A stretch of 64,000 nucleotides of DNA, taken from contig NZ_JAKMHX010000018.1 of assembly GCF_022048975.1 (NCBI RefSeq), forward strand, positions 124,001 to 188,000, read 5' to 3'. The DNA comes from Sporosarcina cyprini. GTDB lineage: Bacteria > Bacillota > Bacilli > Bacillales_A > Planococcaceae. Within the stretch, counting starts at the first letter, position 1. The number at the start of each line of letters is the position of its first letter. The notes under the pieces were generated by a model that saw only the letters and a list, made by a program, of their open reading frames with translations, searched no databases and was not told the DNA's origin. This document shows positions 9,776-19,361 of the stretch, one piece after another. The translations under genes were made by a program, and so were the position numbers.

Positions 9776-10345
9776 TTAGAAAAACTTCTTCCGGTCCCGT
9801 TCTTCTTTCAAGATTTCAACCGATTCTCTAAAACGCAGTGAATGTACATTTTCCCGCTCCCGCAAAAAACGCAGCGAGTCGTTCAGCGAAGTATCATCTG
9901 ATACGTCGATGATCCATTGATAAGTTGCTCTCGCTTTCTCTTCTGCTGCGATATCTTCATAGAGGTCCGCTATTGGATCTCCTTTGGCCTGGATATATGT
10001 GGCAGTGAAAGGGACACCTCCGGCATTCTCATAAAATAACGCGTTTCCATGACTGACAAAATGCGCGCCGAGCCCGGCCTCTTCCAATTGTTCCGGGGTC
10101 GCATCTTTTGTCAGTTTGTAAATCATCGTCGCAATCATCTCAAGATGAGAGAACTCCTCGGTAGCAATGTCATTTAACACCCCGATCACCTTATCTGGAA
10201 CTGTATACCGCTGATTCATATACCGGAGTGCTGCAGCGAGTTCTCCATCCGCCCCGCCATATTGTTCTACCAGATACTTCGCAAGTCTAGGATTGCATGT
10301 GTCCACTTTCACTGGATAGAGCAGCTTTTTCTCATAAACCCACAT
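9776..10345 (-). CDS. cotJC: Spore coat protein CotJC, manganese catalase family
   Basis: A 189-residue ferritin-like protein of the manganese catalase family, found in the inner spore coat. Metal ligand positions are visible in the helical bundle: DGELAAALRYMNQRY, EEFSHLEMIATMIYK (Glu and His ligands) and IAAEEKARATYQWIID. It should act as, or derive from, a catalase that protects the spore. The start ATG follows AGAAAGGGG. It is the last gene of cotJA-cotJB-cotJC, starting 15 bases after cotJB. Confidence 0.95.
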   Translation of the reverse strand: MWVYEKKLLYPVKVDTCNPRLAKYLVEQYGGADGELAAALRYMNQRYTVPDKVIGVLNDIATEEFSHLEMIATMIYKLTKDATPEQLEEAGLGAHFVSHGNALFYENAGGVPFTATYIQAKGDPIADLYEDIAAEEKARATYQWIIDVSDDTSLNDSLRFLRERENVHSLRFRESVEILKEERDRKKFF

Positions 10346-10360
10346 ATCGGTCCCCTTTCT

Positions 10361-10630
10361 TCACCTTTGCCATGGCCACGGCGGCTGATTCCAACGCCAG
10401 CCTGCCTCAATCGCCTGTTCGGTCGGGATGGAAGCAAGAGAGAGCGGACCGTATCGGCTTTCGTACTGATGCCTGATCATCGAAGCCCGCTTGATCGCTT
10501 CTCTCCACTGATTCAATGCATCCTGATCGTCCGGATGCGTGTTCGTGTAGAGGGTTAATTCAACCACTACAAAATCTGCTTCCTGCAACTGAAGCATCAT
10601 TTCCCGTTCCTCTTCGAACGCTGGGTTCAC
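10361..10630 (-). CDS. cotJB: Spore coat protein CotJB
   Basis: An 89-residue CotJB protein. The family core is clear: QLQEADFVVVELTLYTNTHP, DQDALNQW, ESRYGPLSL and the terminal WNQPPWPWQ. The frame is open to 10675, but the GTG at 10630 lies behind GGGAGGAGGGG and overlaps the cotJA stop in a GTGA, so translational coupling supports this start. It is needed with CotJA and CotJC for correct coat assembly. Confidence 0.93.
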   Translation of the reverse strand: MNPAFEEEREMMLQLQEADFVVVELTLYTNTHPDDQDALNQWREAIKRASMIRHQYESRYGPLSLASIPTEQAIEAGWRWNQPPWPWQR

Positions 10631-10845
10631 GATATCCCCTCCTCCCGTGAAAATCCATCGACTAAAGCTGGCCAAAGCGAGCCATGGACCAATGCTTGTG
10701 CCGGTGTATATTGCGGAAGGCCGGGTGGCTGGAAGTTCATGAACAACTGGGGTGGCAGCACAAACTTCTTAACGAGAATGGGTGGACACGGATCTAAAGG
10801 TGAAACATAGGGCCTGTAACTTCCCCGGAAAGACGGGTGCTCCAA
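10627..10845 (-). CDS. cotJA: Spore coat protein CotJA
   Basis: A 72-residue CotJA protein with the family signature YRPYVSPLDPCPPI and LPPQLFMNFQPPGLPQYTP. The frame opens at GTG 10860, but the TTG at 10845 sits 7 bases after GAGGAG and fits the usual length, so it is preferred. It is the first gene of the cotJ operon, and its last four bases overlap cotJB. Confidence 0.9.
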   Translation of the reverse strand: MEHPSFRGSYRPYVSPLDPCPPILVKKFVLPPQLFMNFQPPGLPQYTPAQALVHGSLWPALVDGFSREEGIS

Positions 10846-10863
10846 ATCATCACTCCTCACGAT

Positions 10864-10892
10864 ATCGTATGCAGGCAGTGCATGTCTGATTC
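10864..10892 (-). promoter_or_regulatory. Candidate sigma-E type promoter of cotJ
   Basis: On the minus strand GAATCA (10887-10892) and CATACGAT (10864-10871) are 15 bases apart, close to the mother-cell sigma-E pattern with its CATACAnT -10 box. cotJ is sigma-E dependent in B. subtilis. The implied transcript would start almost at the ribosome site, which weakens the call. Confidence 0.35.
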
Positions 10893-10914
10893 ACCCGCCC
10901 AAGCTGCGGACAAT

Positions 10915-11454
10915 CTAATTTTTCACTTTGCTCATCATCTTTTTAATGATTCTGATTTGGCCCCGATGACTTAGCTCGTCCTCAAAGACATGGAACCATT
11001 TAAAATAGTTATTGGCTGGGAGATCCCACCAAAATGGCTGTTGTTCAAATAGCCAGGAATCTGGCAACTTCTTAAATGTTTCGATGGTGTGCTGTCTTGT
11101 TTCTTCCAAGGCGGCTAAGTAGTACTCGATTGGATTGCCTTTAATCTGTTCACGGGCTGGTGCTCCTAAATCCATTGCGGGATTCACCATTTGAATATCC
11201 TCCTCCGTAAACTCACGATTTTCAAATGTTAAAATTTGATATACCTTTTCCACAGACACCATATGAGCAAGCAGCATGCCGATCGAATTGGCATCATCGT
11301 CATATAAATAATCCAGTTCTTCCACTGTCAATTCTCGCACTTCGTCTAACGTGGTATCCCTTGTATAGTTCATCATGGAAACCAGCTTGCTGAATTCTTC
11401 GCCCAACCCTTCTTTTTTATCAATCAACAATAGAGTTTCATCTTTCATCTTCAT
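10915..11454 (-). CDS. DinB/DUF664-like metal-binding protein
   Basis: A 179-residue four-helix-bundle protein of the DinB superfamily (DUF664-like). Histidines in metal-ligand places are seen in GMLLAHMVSVEK and FEDELSHRGQIRIIKK, the latter being the family C-terminal signature; FKWFHVFEDE adds another. Related proteins are thiol-dependent transferases or of unknown function. The ATG at 11454 lies behind AAGAGGAG and is preferred to the TTG at 11472. It begins 11 bases after the APH-like gene and is probably co-transcribed with it. Confidence 0.8.
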   Translation of the reverse strand: MKMKDETLLLIDKKEGLGEEFSKLVSMMNYTRDTTLDEVRELTVEELDYLYDDDANSIGMLLAHMVSVEKVYQILTFENREFTEEDIQMVNPAMDLGAPAREQIKGNPIEYYLAALEETRQHTIETFKKLPDSWLFEQQPFWWDLPANNYFKWFHVFEDELSHRGQIRIIKKMMSKVKN

Positions 11455-11465
11455 TCTCTCCTCTT

Positions 11466-12389
11466 TTAACAAGATAGATTGTTAATCCTTGTTTCTTCAA
11501 GCAACTCATTGAACCAGACGGCGCATTGATACGTATCCTGCCAATCGGAATGATCTTCTATTGCCCAGCATGCATATAAAGTAGACAAACCAACAGCAGT
11601 TTCCAGCAACCGGATTCGTTCGAGGTTCAATTCCTCACTGATGCGATTCACGCGGTACTCAAGCAGCGCACGAGGATTATTTTTCTCCATCAAATGATTG
11701 ATCATAAACGAAATGAGATCGAAACACGGGTCACCGCCTACCCCTTTTGGATCGATAGCTAACCAGCCCAGCTCTTCAGAATAGAGGATATTCTCATGAT
11801 GCAAATCTCCATGGAGAAGCTCATGCCGCTCGGGTTGCTCCATAATTTTATTAATATATTCCTGTGCTTTGTGAATCAATTCAATCGGAATTTCCTGCTT
11901 GCCGTCCGTCTGGGCAGCATAGGCAGTCAACGAACCCGCCCAGTCTGTAATCATTGGAATCTCGCGGTCAGTCGGCAATTCCCGTCGTATCGCTTTCCAT
12001 GTATTTAGAAAAATACGGAGGACTTCTTCTTCGTCTTGAAGATCCGATAGCATCGTACCTGGCGATAGTCTTTCGAGAAGCATAACCCCTTCCTCCCGAT
12101 CCGCCTTCACTAATCTCGCACACCCCTTGCCGTCGTACTGCTGGACGGTATCCATCTCATTCCGACAATCAAAATTAGGAACCCCTAGTTTCAAGACGAA
12201 AGGCTGTCCATGTAAATCCTCAACGAACAACACGTAATTATAGGATAAATTAGAAACCGGTACTTGGATGGTCAATCCCCATTGTTCCGCATAATGAGCG
12301 ACTTTCTCCGGTAGTGCTGCGAGCCACTTTTCACCTTCTTCCCGAAAACAACCAATAATTTTTTGTTGGAACCCAACAGGTATATCCAT
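11466..12389 (-). CDS. Aminoglycoside/hydroxyurea phosphotransferase family, APH(6)-like
   Basis: A 307-residue kinase-fold protein. The catalytic loop HGDLHHENIL and the metal loop AIDPKGVGGDP match APH(6)/hydroxyurea kinases (streptomycin 6-phosphotransferase relatives); the ATP lysine is likely in FVLKLGVP. The start at 12389 (MDIPVGFQQK) agrees with family N-termini; an in-frame GTG lies at 12404. A resistance role is only inferred from family; many chromosomal members have no proven antibiotic substrate. It sits between the alpha/beta hydrolase and the DinB-like gene, all on the minus strand and closely spaced. Confidence 0.8.
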   Translation of the reverse strand: MDIPVGFQQKIIGCFREEGEKWLAALPEKVAHYAEQWGLTIQVPVSNLSYNYVLFVEDLHGQPFVLKLGVPNFDCRNEMDTVQQYDGKGCARLVKADREEGVMLLERLSPGTMLSDLQDEEEVLRIFLNTWKAIRRELPTDREIPMITDWAGSLTAYAAQTDGKQEIPIELIHKAQEYINKIMEQPERHELLHGDLHHENILYSEELGWLAIDPKGVGGDPCFDLISFMINHLMEKNNPRALLEYRVNRISEELNLERIRLLETAVGLSTLYACWAIEDHSDWQDTYQCAVWFNELLEETRINNLSC

Positions 12390-12413
12390 AAAAAAGTTTT
12401 CCACCTCTCGTGA

Positions 12414-13139
12414 TTAGGTTGAAGCTATTTTGTTTAAAAAGCTCTCGACAATTTTTGAGTAGAGCAATGGCTGATCTTGGTGTACAAGGTGGCCGGCAAA
12501 AGGAACAACCGCTACATGGAAATTTTCGTTCATCTTCGGATATTCGATAACTCCCATTACCTCATGCGCTTTGTCTTCCCCTACCAGAAGAAGAGAAGGG
12601 CACTGAATGGAGCGAATCTCGCCAGTTTCCTCGAAAGGATACCAATCCGTTTCGATTGATTCCTTTAAGAATTTCTTCCAATCGGACAGATGCAGCTGAC
12701 TAAAGTATTGGACAATCTGCTCGTCCAAAAGCATAGCCGCTTGGTTGGCTGCATCTTTTTCACACAAGACATTCCAATTATCCGGCCTTGTTGATGTGAT
12801 GCCTGAAATAATCAAGCTGCTTAATCGGTCTGAATGAATCTTGGCGAACTTCAATCCGATTAACGCTCCTAACGAACATCCAATCAGATGCACTTTTTCA
12901 ATCCCTAAGCTATCCATTGTTTCTATTAAATCAGTGACACTATCGGAAAAGTAAGTGGAGAACGCTACATCTTGTACAAATGATTTTCCGTGGCCCCGCA
13001 AGTCCGGAGCATAGACTTTGTAGTGCCCCTTAAAATAGTCTTGCTGAAATAAAAAATCCGTCTGTCCAGTTTGTAATCCGGTATGCAGAAAAACCAGAGA
13101 TTCCTTACCATCACCAGAGACGGTGCAGTGCAAGCGCAT
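12414..13139 (-). CDS. Alpha/beta hydrolase
   Basis: A 241-residue alpha/beta hydrolase. The nucleophile elbow GCSLGALIG, the oxyanion region FLHTGLQTG, an acid in LLVGEDKAH and a catalytic His in FAGHLVHQDQP are all present, so it should be active on an ester or related bond. DLRGHGKS is typical of the family. The start ATG follows AAAGGGTGAG. It lies 4 bases after the GNAT gene, so the two are likely one operon. The substrate is unknown. Confidence 0.85.
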   Translation of the reverse strand: MRLHCTVSGDGKESLVFLHTGLQTGQTDFLFQQDYFKGHYKVYAPDLRGHGKSFVQDVAFSTYFSDSVTDLIETMDSLGIEKVHLIGCSLGALIGLKFAKIHSDRLSSLIISGITSTRPDNWNVLCEKDAANQAAMLLDEQIVQYFSQLHLSDWKKFLKESIETDWYPFEETGEIRSIQCPSLLLVGEDKAHEVMGVIEYPKMNENFHVAVVPFAGHLVHQDQPLLYSKIVESFLNKIAST

Positions 13140-13143
13140 CGTC

Positions 13144-13659
13144 TCACCCTTTCTGCATCAAAATGCGATGATCCTTCCAACCATATGCAATCTCCAAGAA
13201 TTCTTCCCCGCCAATCGTGATAGTTGTGCTGTCGATTACATCACCGCCAAGACGCTCATAAAAATGCTTTGAAGGATTCTGCTCCAGCACCCAAACGAGC
13301 ATTGAGGTAATTCCCATTTGGTCCAGCTCTTTTGATATCGCCTCCACGAGTTGGGAGCCCATCTTATTCCCTTGCGCTTCCTCCAGCAAATAAATTGCGT
13401 ACAGTTCGCCGGTATAATCAGCATATTTCCCGGATCTTTCTTTTCCACCTGTCGCAAACCCGACAATCTTCCCATTTTCATCTTCAGCGACATATAATGG
13501 ATTCCCGCCGATCGCCCGTTTCCACATTTCGGCACGCTCTTCATACGATAAACTTTCGAGATAGGAATCCGGAACAATTCCTTTATATGTTGAGCGCCAA
13601 CTGTCGACATGCACAGTCGCAATCCCTACTGCATCTCCCTGCCGAGCTTTCCGTATCAT
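13144..13659 (-). CDS. GNAT family N-acetyltransferase
   Basis: A 171-residue GNAT protein. The acyl-CoA binding segment reads LLEEAQGNKMGSQLVEAI (motif A, Q/R-x-x-G variant), and NPSKHFYERLGG is motif B. ATVHVDSWRSTYKGIVPD near the N-terminus is typical of a common Bacillales subfamily. The ATG at 13659 lies 7 bases after AAGGGGG and is preferred over GTG 13665. The acceptor substrate is not predictable. Confidence 0.87.
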   Translation of the reverse strand: MIRKARQGDAVGIATVHVDSWRSTYKGIVPDSYLESLSYEERAEMWKRAIGGNPLYVAEDENGKIVGFATGGKERSGKYADYTGELYAIYLLEEAQGNKMGSQLVEAISKELDQMGITSMLVWVLEQNPSKHFYERLGGDVIDSTTITIGGEEFLEIAYGWKDHRILMQKG

Positions 13660-13863
13660 CGACACGCCCCCTTTCTTTCCATCTATTGCTAGTTTACAAT
13701 ACTTTCATAATAAACAGAAGAACAGCACGATTAATTGTTTTCGCTCGCTTCAGCTCGGATATCGGTCAATCTTCAGCAGTAGCCGGGCATACTGCTACAA
13801 GAATCGTTCACTCTGCCAAGTTATCGTTCACTTTTTCGGTTACAAGCTCTATTTATACAAACC

Positions 13864-13909
13864 AAAAAGGCAGCCTCTCGGTCTGAAATGAACGAGATGC
13901 CACCTTTTT
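13864..13909. terminator. Terminator after spoVR
   Basis: Long imperfect stem (13864-13880 with 13893-13909, three mismatches) with A and T runs on both sides, so it works in either direction. It lies about 55 bases past the spoVR stop. Confidence 0.75.
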
Positions 13910-13965
13910 GAAGCATGCCAAGTCATATTGTCAGTTCCCTCTTTCAGTCAGCAATCGATCTCGTC

Positions 13966-15366
13966 TTACGCATACCGCCGATGTATTTTCTTGCCGTCAT
14001 ATGAAAAGACGAGCTGCTTATCATCGACATACGTTTCTAGATGGACAATGCGTCCCCATAACTGATGAATATAGGGAAGGACGTTTTCAAGGTATTGAAA
14101 ATCAAGTTCCAATCCTTCATAACGGTGCACCAAATAGAGCTCTCCATTTCTTACATAGTCACCATCCTGGACGACGATGTATGGAAATCCACCGTTCACA
14201 CGGTTCGCGACAATTTGGTCTCGAACGGCTTCATACTGTTTGTCTGTGATCTTGTATTCATTGCCGCTCTTTTGAAAGATATATAGGTCTTCCTGTTTCA
14301 TTAAATCCTTTGTTAAAAAGTTTCGGATAAAGGAGATATCAGAATCCATTTCCCTCACTTGAAACATCTTTTCCCGGCCTGAATTAGGCAGGATGCCTAA
14401 CTCTTTCATTTCCTCTGTCGGGTGATTATATCGCTTTTCAATATCCTCAAATATCTTTAATCCTAAATGATAGGGGTTGATGGATGTTCTCGACGGCTGG
14501 ATGACATTGGCGTTCAGGGTGGCAAATTCTATCGTTTCATCAGAGTCTAAATCCAATTCCCTCATTATCCGCTGATGCCAGAAGGTGGCCCAGCCCTCGT
14601 TCATAATTTTTGTCGATAGCTGCGGCCAAAAATAGAGCATTTCCTCTCGCAACATCGTCAATATATCCCGCTGCCACTCCTCCAGCTCATCGCTGTATTG
14701 CAAGATAAATAACAGAAGATCTTTTTCGGGTGCTGGTGGTATCCGCTTTCGTTTTGGACTTTTCGCTCTCGGTTGGATCGTCCGGCGATCGAGTGCCCAT
14801 AGATCATCATACGGGGTGATCACTTTCACCTCATTCTCCTCTTCCTCTTCATCCAGCACATCGATATTTTTCATTAAGGACGGATCGATATGCTCTTGGA
14901 TGGCGAGGACTGCATCGAGAAAACGCTCGACTTCTTCTTTTCCGTATACCATTTCATATTGTGCGATCCGTTCAGCTGTCGCCGTCATACTTTCCACCAT
15001 ATCCCGCCGGGTGTTCGAAAAATGAATATTATTCTTGAAAAAGTCGCAGTGGGCGAGAACATGGGCGACAATCAGCTTGTTTTGAATCAAGCTATTTGTA
15101 TTAAGCAAAAATGCATAGCAAGGATTTGAATTGATGACGAGCTCATAGATTTGGCTGAGTCCTAAATCATATTGCAGCTTCATCTTATGAAATTGTTTTC
15201 CAAAGCTCCAGTGGGTAAACCTTGTCGGCATGCCATAGGCGCCAAATGTATAGATAATATCAGCTGGACAGATTTCGTAACGCATTGGGTAAAAGTCGAG
15301 TCCGAATCCGGTTGCAATCTCCGTGATTTCATCTATCGCCCGTTCCAAATCCTTAAATGGCTTCAA
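13966..15366 (-). CDS. spoVR: SpoVR family protein
   Basis: A 466-residue SpoVR protein. Family segments include [50 protein letters not shown] and [17 protein letters not shown]. In B. subtilis, SpoVR is needed for normal spore cortex formation; in many bacteria it is linked to PrkA and YhbH. Here its ATG overlaps the yhbH stop by four bases, so translation is coupled. Expression during sporulation is inferred from the family. Confidence 0.95.
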   Translation of the reverse strand: MKPFKDLERAIDEITEIATGFGLDFYPMRYEICPADIIYTFGAYGMPTRFTHWSFGKQFHKMKLQYDLGLSQIYELVINSNPCYAFLLNTNSLIQNKLIVAHVLAHCDFFKNNIHFSNTRRDMVESMTATAERIAQYEMVYGKEEVERFLDAVLAIQEHIDPSLMKNIDVLDEEEEENEVKVITPYDDLWALDRRTIQPRAKSPKRKRIPPAPEKDLLLFILQYSDELEEWQRDILTMLREEMLYFWPQLSTKIMNEGWATFWHQRIMRELDLDSDETIEFATLNANVIQPSRTSINPYHLGLKIFEDIEKRYNHPTEEMKELGILPNSGREKMFQVREMDSDISFIRNFLTKDLMKQEDLYIFQKSGNEYKITDKQYEAVRDQIVANRVNGGFPYIVVQDGDYVRNGELYLVHRYEGLELDFQYLENVLPYIHQLWGRIVHLETYVDDKQLVFSYDGKKIHRRYA

Positions 15367-16520
15367 TCGGACCCCTCCTCCCTTTTCTGGAAAAAGCGCT
15401 TCAATGCGTAATAGACATCCGCCTGCTCCTTTACTACATAATGATTGAATTTCGGATTATTTATTTTTTCGTAAGAATTCATGAGGGTGGAATATCTGCT
15501 ATGGGTGTTAATTTCTCCGTATCCAAATAGGTTTGACACTTCCATTAGCTCATTAACGAGCTGTACGCATTTCGTGTTATCCGACGACATATTTTCCCCG
15601 TCTGAAAAATGAAAAGGATAAATGTTATAACGTGCTGGAGGGTACTTCGCGCGGATTAATTGCAGTGCTTTTGCGTATGCGGTGGAACAGATCGTGCCGC
15701 CCCCTTCTCCTTTCGTAAAGAATTCTTCTTCCGTCACGACTTTCGCTTCCGTATGATGAGCTATGAATTCGAGCTCCACTTGTTCATATTTCGTACGCAA
15801 AAAGCGAGTCATCCAAAAAAAGAAGCTGCGGGCTACATATTTCTCAAACTTGCCCATAGAGGCGCTCGTATCCATCATCATGAGAACGACTGCCTTGGAA
15901 TGAGGTTTTTGGATTTCATTCCATGTCTTAAAACGCAAGTCATCCTGGTGAATCGGCGCAATGGCTGCACTGCCTTTCATGGCATTACGTTTTATCGCTG
16001 TCAGCAGAGTTCGCTTCTTATCAATATTGCCGATAAGACCCTTCTTTCGGATGTCATTAAATACGATTGTATCAACCGTAACATCCGCCTGCTCCTTCGG
16101 CTCCATTGCAGGCAGCTCCAATTCCGAAAACAGCGCCTCTTCTAATTCCGCCACTGAAATCTCTGCTTCATAGTAATCAGAGCCGGGTTGATCGCCCGCC
16201 TGCTTGCCAGTGCCTGCGCCGCCTTTTTTTCCATCCTTCGCGACTACATCTCCGACCTTGCTCTCACCTTGCCCTTGACCGACGTGCTTTCCTTTTTCAT
16301 GGTTGTACCTTATTTTATATTCATCCAATGAACGGATCGGAATTTTGACCGTTTTGCGGCCATCCGACAAGATAATGCTTTCCTCGCTGATTAAGTCAGG
16401 CAAGTTATTACGGATCGCCTCTTTTACTTTATCCAGATGACGCTGCTGATCCGTATGACCTTTCCGATGGAGAGTCCAGTTTTCCTGAGAAACGACGTAG
16501 CTCTTCTGATTTTCGTCCAT
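15363..16520 (-). CDS. yhbH: YhbH/YeaH family (DUF444) sporulation protein
   Basis: A 385-residue DUF444 protein. The C-terminal half is a von Willebrand A-like fold with a DTSASMG metal site (about residue 217). The middle part holds a Gly/Lys-rich linker ([16 protein letters not shown]). Family partners are PrkA and SpoVR, both present beside it. Its stop overlaps the spoVR start. A 186-base gap with a terminator separates it from prkA, so it may also have its own promoter. It probably acts in the same pathway as the PrkA kinase. Confidence 0.93.
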   Translation of the reverse strand: MDENQKSYVVSQENWTLHRKGHTDQQRHLDKVKEAIRNNLPDLISEESIILSDGRKTVKIPIRSLDEYKIRYNHEKGKHVGQGQGESKVGDVVAKDGKKGGAGTGKQAGDQPGSDYYEAEISVAELEEALFSELELPAMEPKEQADVTVDTIVFNDIRKKGLIGNIDKKRTLLTAIKRNAMKGSAAIAPIHQDDLRFKTWNEIQKPHSKAVVLMMMDTSASMGKFEKYVARSFFFWMTRFLRTKYEQVELEFIAHHTEAKVVTEEEFFTKGEGGGTICSTAYAKALQLIRAKYPPARYNIYPFHFSDGENMSSDNTKCVQLVNELMEVSNLFGYGEINTHSRYSTLMNSYEKINNPKFNHYVVKEQADVYYALKRFFQKREEGSD

Positions 16521-16670
16521 ATCATCTTCACCCCATCTTATGACCGTTTGTTTCCTTCATCATATGCAAAACGAAACCGGTAATTGACCAAATTAACAGA
16601 AGAACGAAAATCCTGCCTTGATTGTCCATGATCCATAAAAACGCCTGGCAGACCATTTAAAACGTCAAAA

Positions 16671-16697
16671 AACAAGGCTGCCTTGCACAGCCTTGTT
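16671..16697 (-). terminator. Terminator after prkA
   Basis: Perfect 10-bp stem AACAAGGCTG / CAGCCTTGTT with a 7-nt loop, followed on the minus strand by TTTTTTGAC. Confidence 0.85.
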
Positions 16698-16706
16698 TAA
16701 ACATTT

Positions 16707-18602
16707 TTATCGATTTAATAAGCTGCCTACATAACGCAGCAATTCATTGGCAGACACGGAATTGTATCCATAATCATCGATGAGACGCGCCACCACTTCA
16801 TTGATCTTTTTCAACTGGGATTCATCCGGTGTGGCAGAAGACGTGGTAATTTTCACGACATCCTTCAAATCGGCAAACAACTTTTTCTGTATCGCTTCAC
16901 GCAGCCGTTCATGTGACTGGTAATTAAACCGCTGTCCTTTTCTCGCATAAGCGGAGATCCGAATCAATATCTCTTCCCTGAATGCCCGCTTAGCATTTTC
17001 AGAGATGCCTATCTGTTCTTCGATAGAACGCATTAATTTCTCGTCAGGATTCATTTCTTCCCCGGTTAATGGATCTCTGAGCTTATGTTTATTGCAGAAC
17101 GCTTCCACGTTATCCAAATAATTATCCATTAACGTTTTTGCGGATTCTTCATACGAATACACAAACGCTTTTTGCACTTCTTTCTTTGCGATTTCATCGT
17201 ATTCCTTCCTCGCAATGGAAATATAATTCAAATACGCTTCCTTCGCCTCGGATGTAATGGACGCATGCTGGTCAAACCCATCTTTCAACGAGCGCAGCAC
17301 ATCGAGTGCATTGATGGAAGGCACTTCTTTCCGGATAATCGCCGACGAAATCCGGTTGATGACGTAACGCGGGTCGATGCCATCCATGCCTTCATTCGGA
17401 TATTCTTTTTTCAGCTCTTCCAGATCGTTAATATTGAAGCCTTCTACATTTTCCCCGTCGTATAACCGCATTTTTTTAACAATATCTATTCCTTGTTTCT
17501 TTGAAGCCTTCAACCTTGTTAAAATCGAAAAAATAGCTGCCACGCGCAACGCATGAGGCGCGATATGGACATGTGACATGTCGCTTTCACGAATCATCTT
17601 CTCGTAAATCCGCTCTTCCTGGCTGACCTTTAAGTTATACGGGATCGGGATGACGATAATCCGGGAATGCAAAGCCTCATTTTTCTTATTGGAAATGAAA
17701 GCACGATACTCCGTCTCATTCGTATGTGCCACAATCATTTCATCCGCGCTAATCAAAGCGAAACGCCCTGCCTTAAAATTCCCTTCCTGTGTCAGCGATA
17801 ACAGATGCCACAAAAACTTCTCATCGAGCTTCAGCATTTCTTGGAACTCCATAATGCCCCGGTTCGCTTTATTCAACTCTCCGTCAAATCGGTACGCACG
17901 AGGATCGGATTCAGAACCGAACTCCGCAATCGTCGAGAAGTCGATGCTGCCGGTCAAGTCGGCAATATCTTGAGATTTAGGGTCAGAAGGTGTGAATGTT
18001 CCAATACCGACCCGTTTATCTTCGGAGAAGAAAATTCTTTCGACTAGGACATTTTCAATCCTGCCATCGTACTCCTGTTCCAGACGCATGGTGTTCAGCG
18101 GCGATAAACTTCCCTCGATCCGGATGCCGAATTCCTCATAAAATTCTTCTCGCAGATGGTTCGGGATCAGGTGGAGCGGATCTTCGTGCATCGGACAGCC
18201 TTTAATTGCGTAAACGGCGCCTTCTTCAGTCCTCGAGTATTCTTCAAGCCCCCGCTTCAGCATCGTGACAATAGTCGATTTCCCCCCGCTCACCGGACCC
18301 ATTAACAATAATATACGTTTTCGGACGTCCAATCGTTTAGCAGCAGGATGGAAATATTCCTCCACTAATCGTTCAATCGCTTCATCCAAGCCATAAATCG
18401 CATCATCGAAAAAATGATATTTCGTGAGCCCTTTCTCTTTCGTTGTGCCAAAGCTGTTAATCATATGATAAACGCGAGAATGTGACGTCTGTGCTACTTC
18501 CTTCCGTTCTTTCAACAAGTCTAGATACTCGGCAAACGTCCCTTCCCATTTCAGCTGATCCTCTTCCTCACGGGCCTGTTTCACCTTGTTTAAGATATCC
18601 AT
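16707..18602 (-). CDS. prkA: PrkA serine protein kinase / AAA+ protein
   Basis: A 631-residue PrkA protein. The AAA+ half has a Walker A in LMGPVSGGKSTIVTMLKRG (about residue 105) and a sensor region SADEMIVAHTNETEYRAF; the C-terminal third resembles a kinase-like domain. PrkA acts in sporulation and carbon-starvation responses in Bacillus, with kinase and reported Lon-like protease activities. The ATG follows a G-rich ribosome site. It is upstream of yhbH and spoVR on the same strand, forming a functional set. Confidence 0.95.
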   Translation of the reverse strand: MDILNKVKQAREEEDQLKWEGTFAEYLDLLKERKEVAQTSHSRVYHMINSFGTTKEKGLTKYHFFDDAIYGLDEAIERLVEEYFHPAAKRLDVRKRILLLMGPVSGGKSTIVTMLKRGLEEYSRTEEGAVYAIKGCPMHEDPLHLIPNHLREEFYEEFGIRIEGSLSPLNTMRLEQEYDGRIENVLVERIFFSEDKRVGIGTFTPSDPKSQDIADLTGSIDFSTIAEFGSESDPRAYRFDGELNKANRGIMEFQEMLKLDEKFLWHLLSLTQEGNFKAGRFALISADEMIVAHTNETEYRAFISNKKNEALHSRIIVIPIPYNLKVSQEERIYEKMIRESDMSHVHIAPHALRVAAIFSILTRLKASKKQGIDIVKKMRLYDGENVEGFNINDLEELKKEYPNEGMDGIDPRYVINRISSAIIRKEVPSINALDVLRSLKDGFDQHASITSEAKEAYLNYISIARKEYDEIAKKEVQKAFVYSYEESAKTLMDNYLDNVEAFCNKHKLRDPLTGEEMNPDEKLMRSIEEQIGISENAKRAFREEILIRISAYARKGQRFNYQSHERLREAIQKKLFADLKDVVKITTSSATPDESQLKKINEVVARLIDDYGYNSVSANELLRYVGSLLNR

Positions 18603-18719
18603 AATGTCCCCCCCAGTTGGAGCATGGTTTCCATTAGTCTATGCATACAACGGCCCGATGATGTACAAATCGATAGATCCTCTCGGAGGCAGTAGATAGA
18701 ATTGATTGGCATAAAAATA

Positions 18720-18744
18720 GGCAGCCCCATGATGCGAGGCTGCC
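18720..18744 (-). terminator. Terminator of the DUF1801 gene
   Basis: Stem GGCAGCC / GGCTGCC with an 11-nt loop, followed on the minus strand by TATTTTTA. It lies between the DUF1801 stop and prkA. Confidence 0.7.
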
Positions 18745-18755
18745 AATCCGTTCTT

Positions 18756-19181
18756 TCATTTGTCATCCGGATAAAGGTCATGCAAAAATTCAACTGATTG
18801 CCTGATCAATTTTTGCAGGATCTCTTCATCAATATCGTCTACCTTATTAATATAGACACACGCTTTTCCGGCTGTATGTTTACCGAATTGCTCAAGCAAT
18901 TGATCCCTATTCGGATCCCCGGTGGCAAAATACAAGCTGATTTTTGCTTTCCGCGGAGAAAAGCCGACAAGCGGCGCATCCCCTTCATGGCCGGTGTCAT
19001 ACACGTAATGATAGCTGCCAAATCCGATAATGCTCGGTCCCCACATTTTCGCTTCGAACCCTGTTGTGTCCCGAAAAAGGTCAAGCAGCCGATACGCATC
19101 TTGCTTTTTCTTCGGACTATCTACTTGCTCAATGAATTCAATGACCGATTGGTCCGTTTCTTTCGTTTTTTGTTCATACAT
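18756..19181 (-). CDS. DUF1801 (YdhG-like) domain protein
   Basis: A 141-residue single-domain protein. The core KMWGPSIIGFGSYHYVYDTG and GFSPRKAKISLYFA are characteristic of DUF1801, a small alpha/beta fold of unknown function. The ATG at 19181 stands about 9 bases after GGGAGAG; an ATG at 19202 is possible but has no ribosome site. It is monocistronic. Confidence 0.82.
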   Translation of the reverse strand: MYEQKTKETDQSVIEFIEQVDSPKKKQDAYRLLDLFRDTTGFEAKMWGPSIIGFGSYHYVYDTGHEGDAPLVGFSPRKAKISLYFATGDPNRDQLLEQFGKHTAGKACVYINKVDDIDEEILQKLIRQSVEFLHDLYPDDK

Positions 19182-19361
19182 AGAAGGCTTCTCTCCCTGC
19201 ATTTTGATTCATCATAGCATACCTCCACGTCTGATTCGCTCCTTTTTGCTGTTTTATTCTGACAAAGCGACTTGATTGACCTGGCCATTTAGGGAAATTA
19301 AACTAGACGAGTCCCTTTTCTGATTGGAGTAAGGGAAATTATTATGCAAAGGAGCACAACG

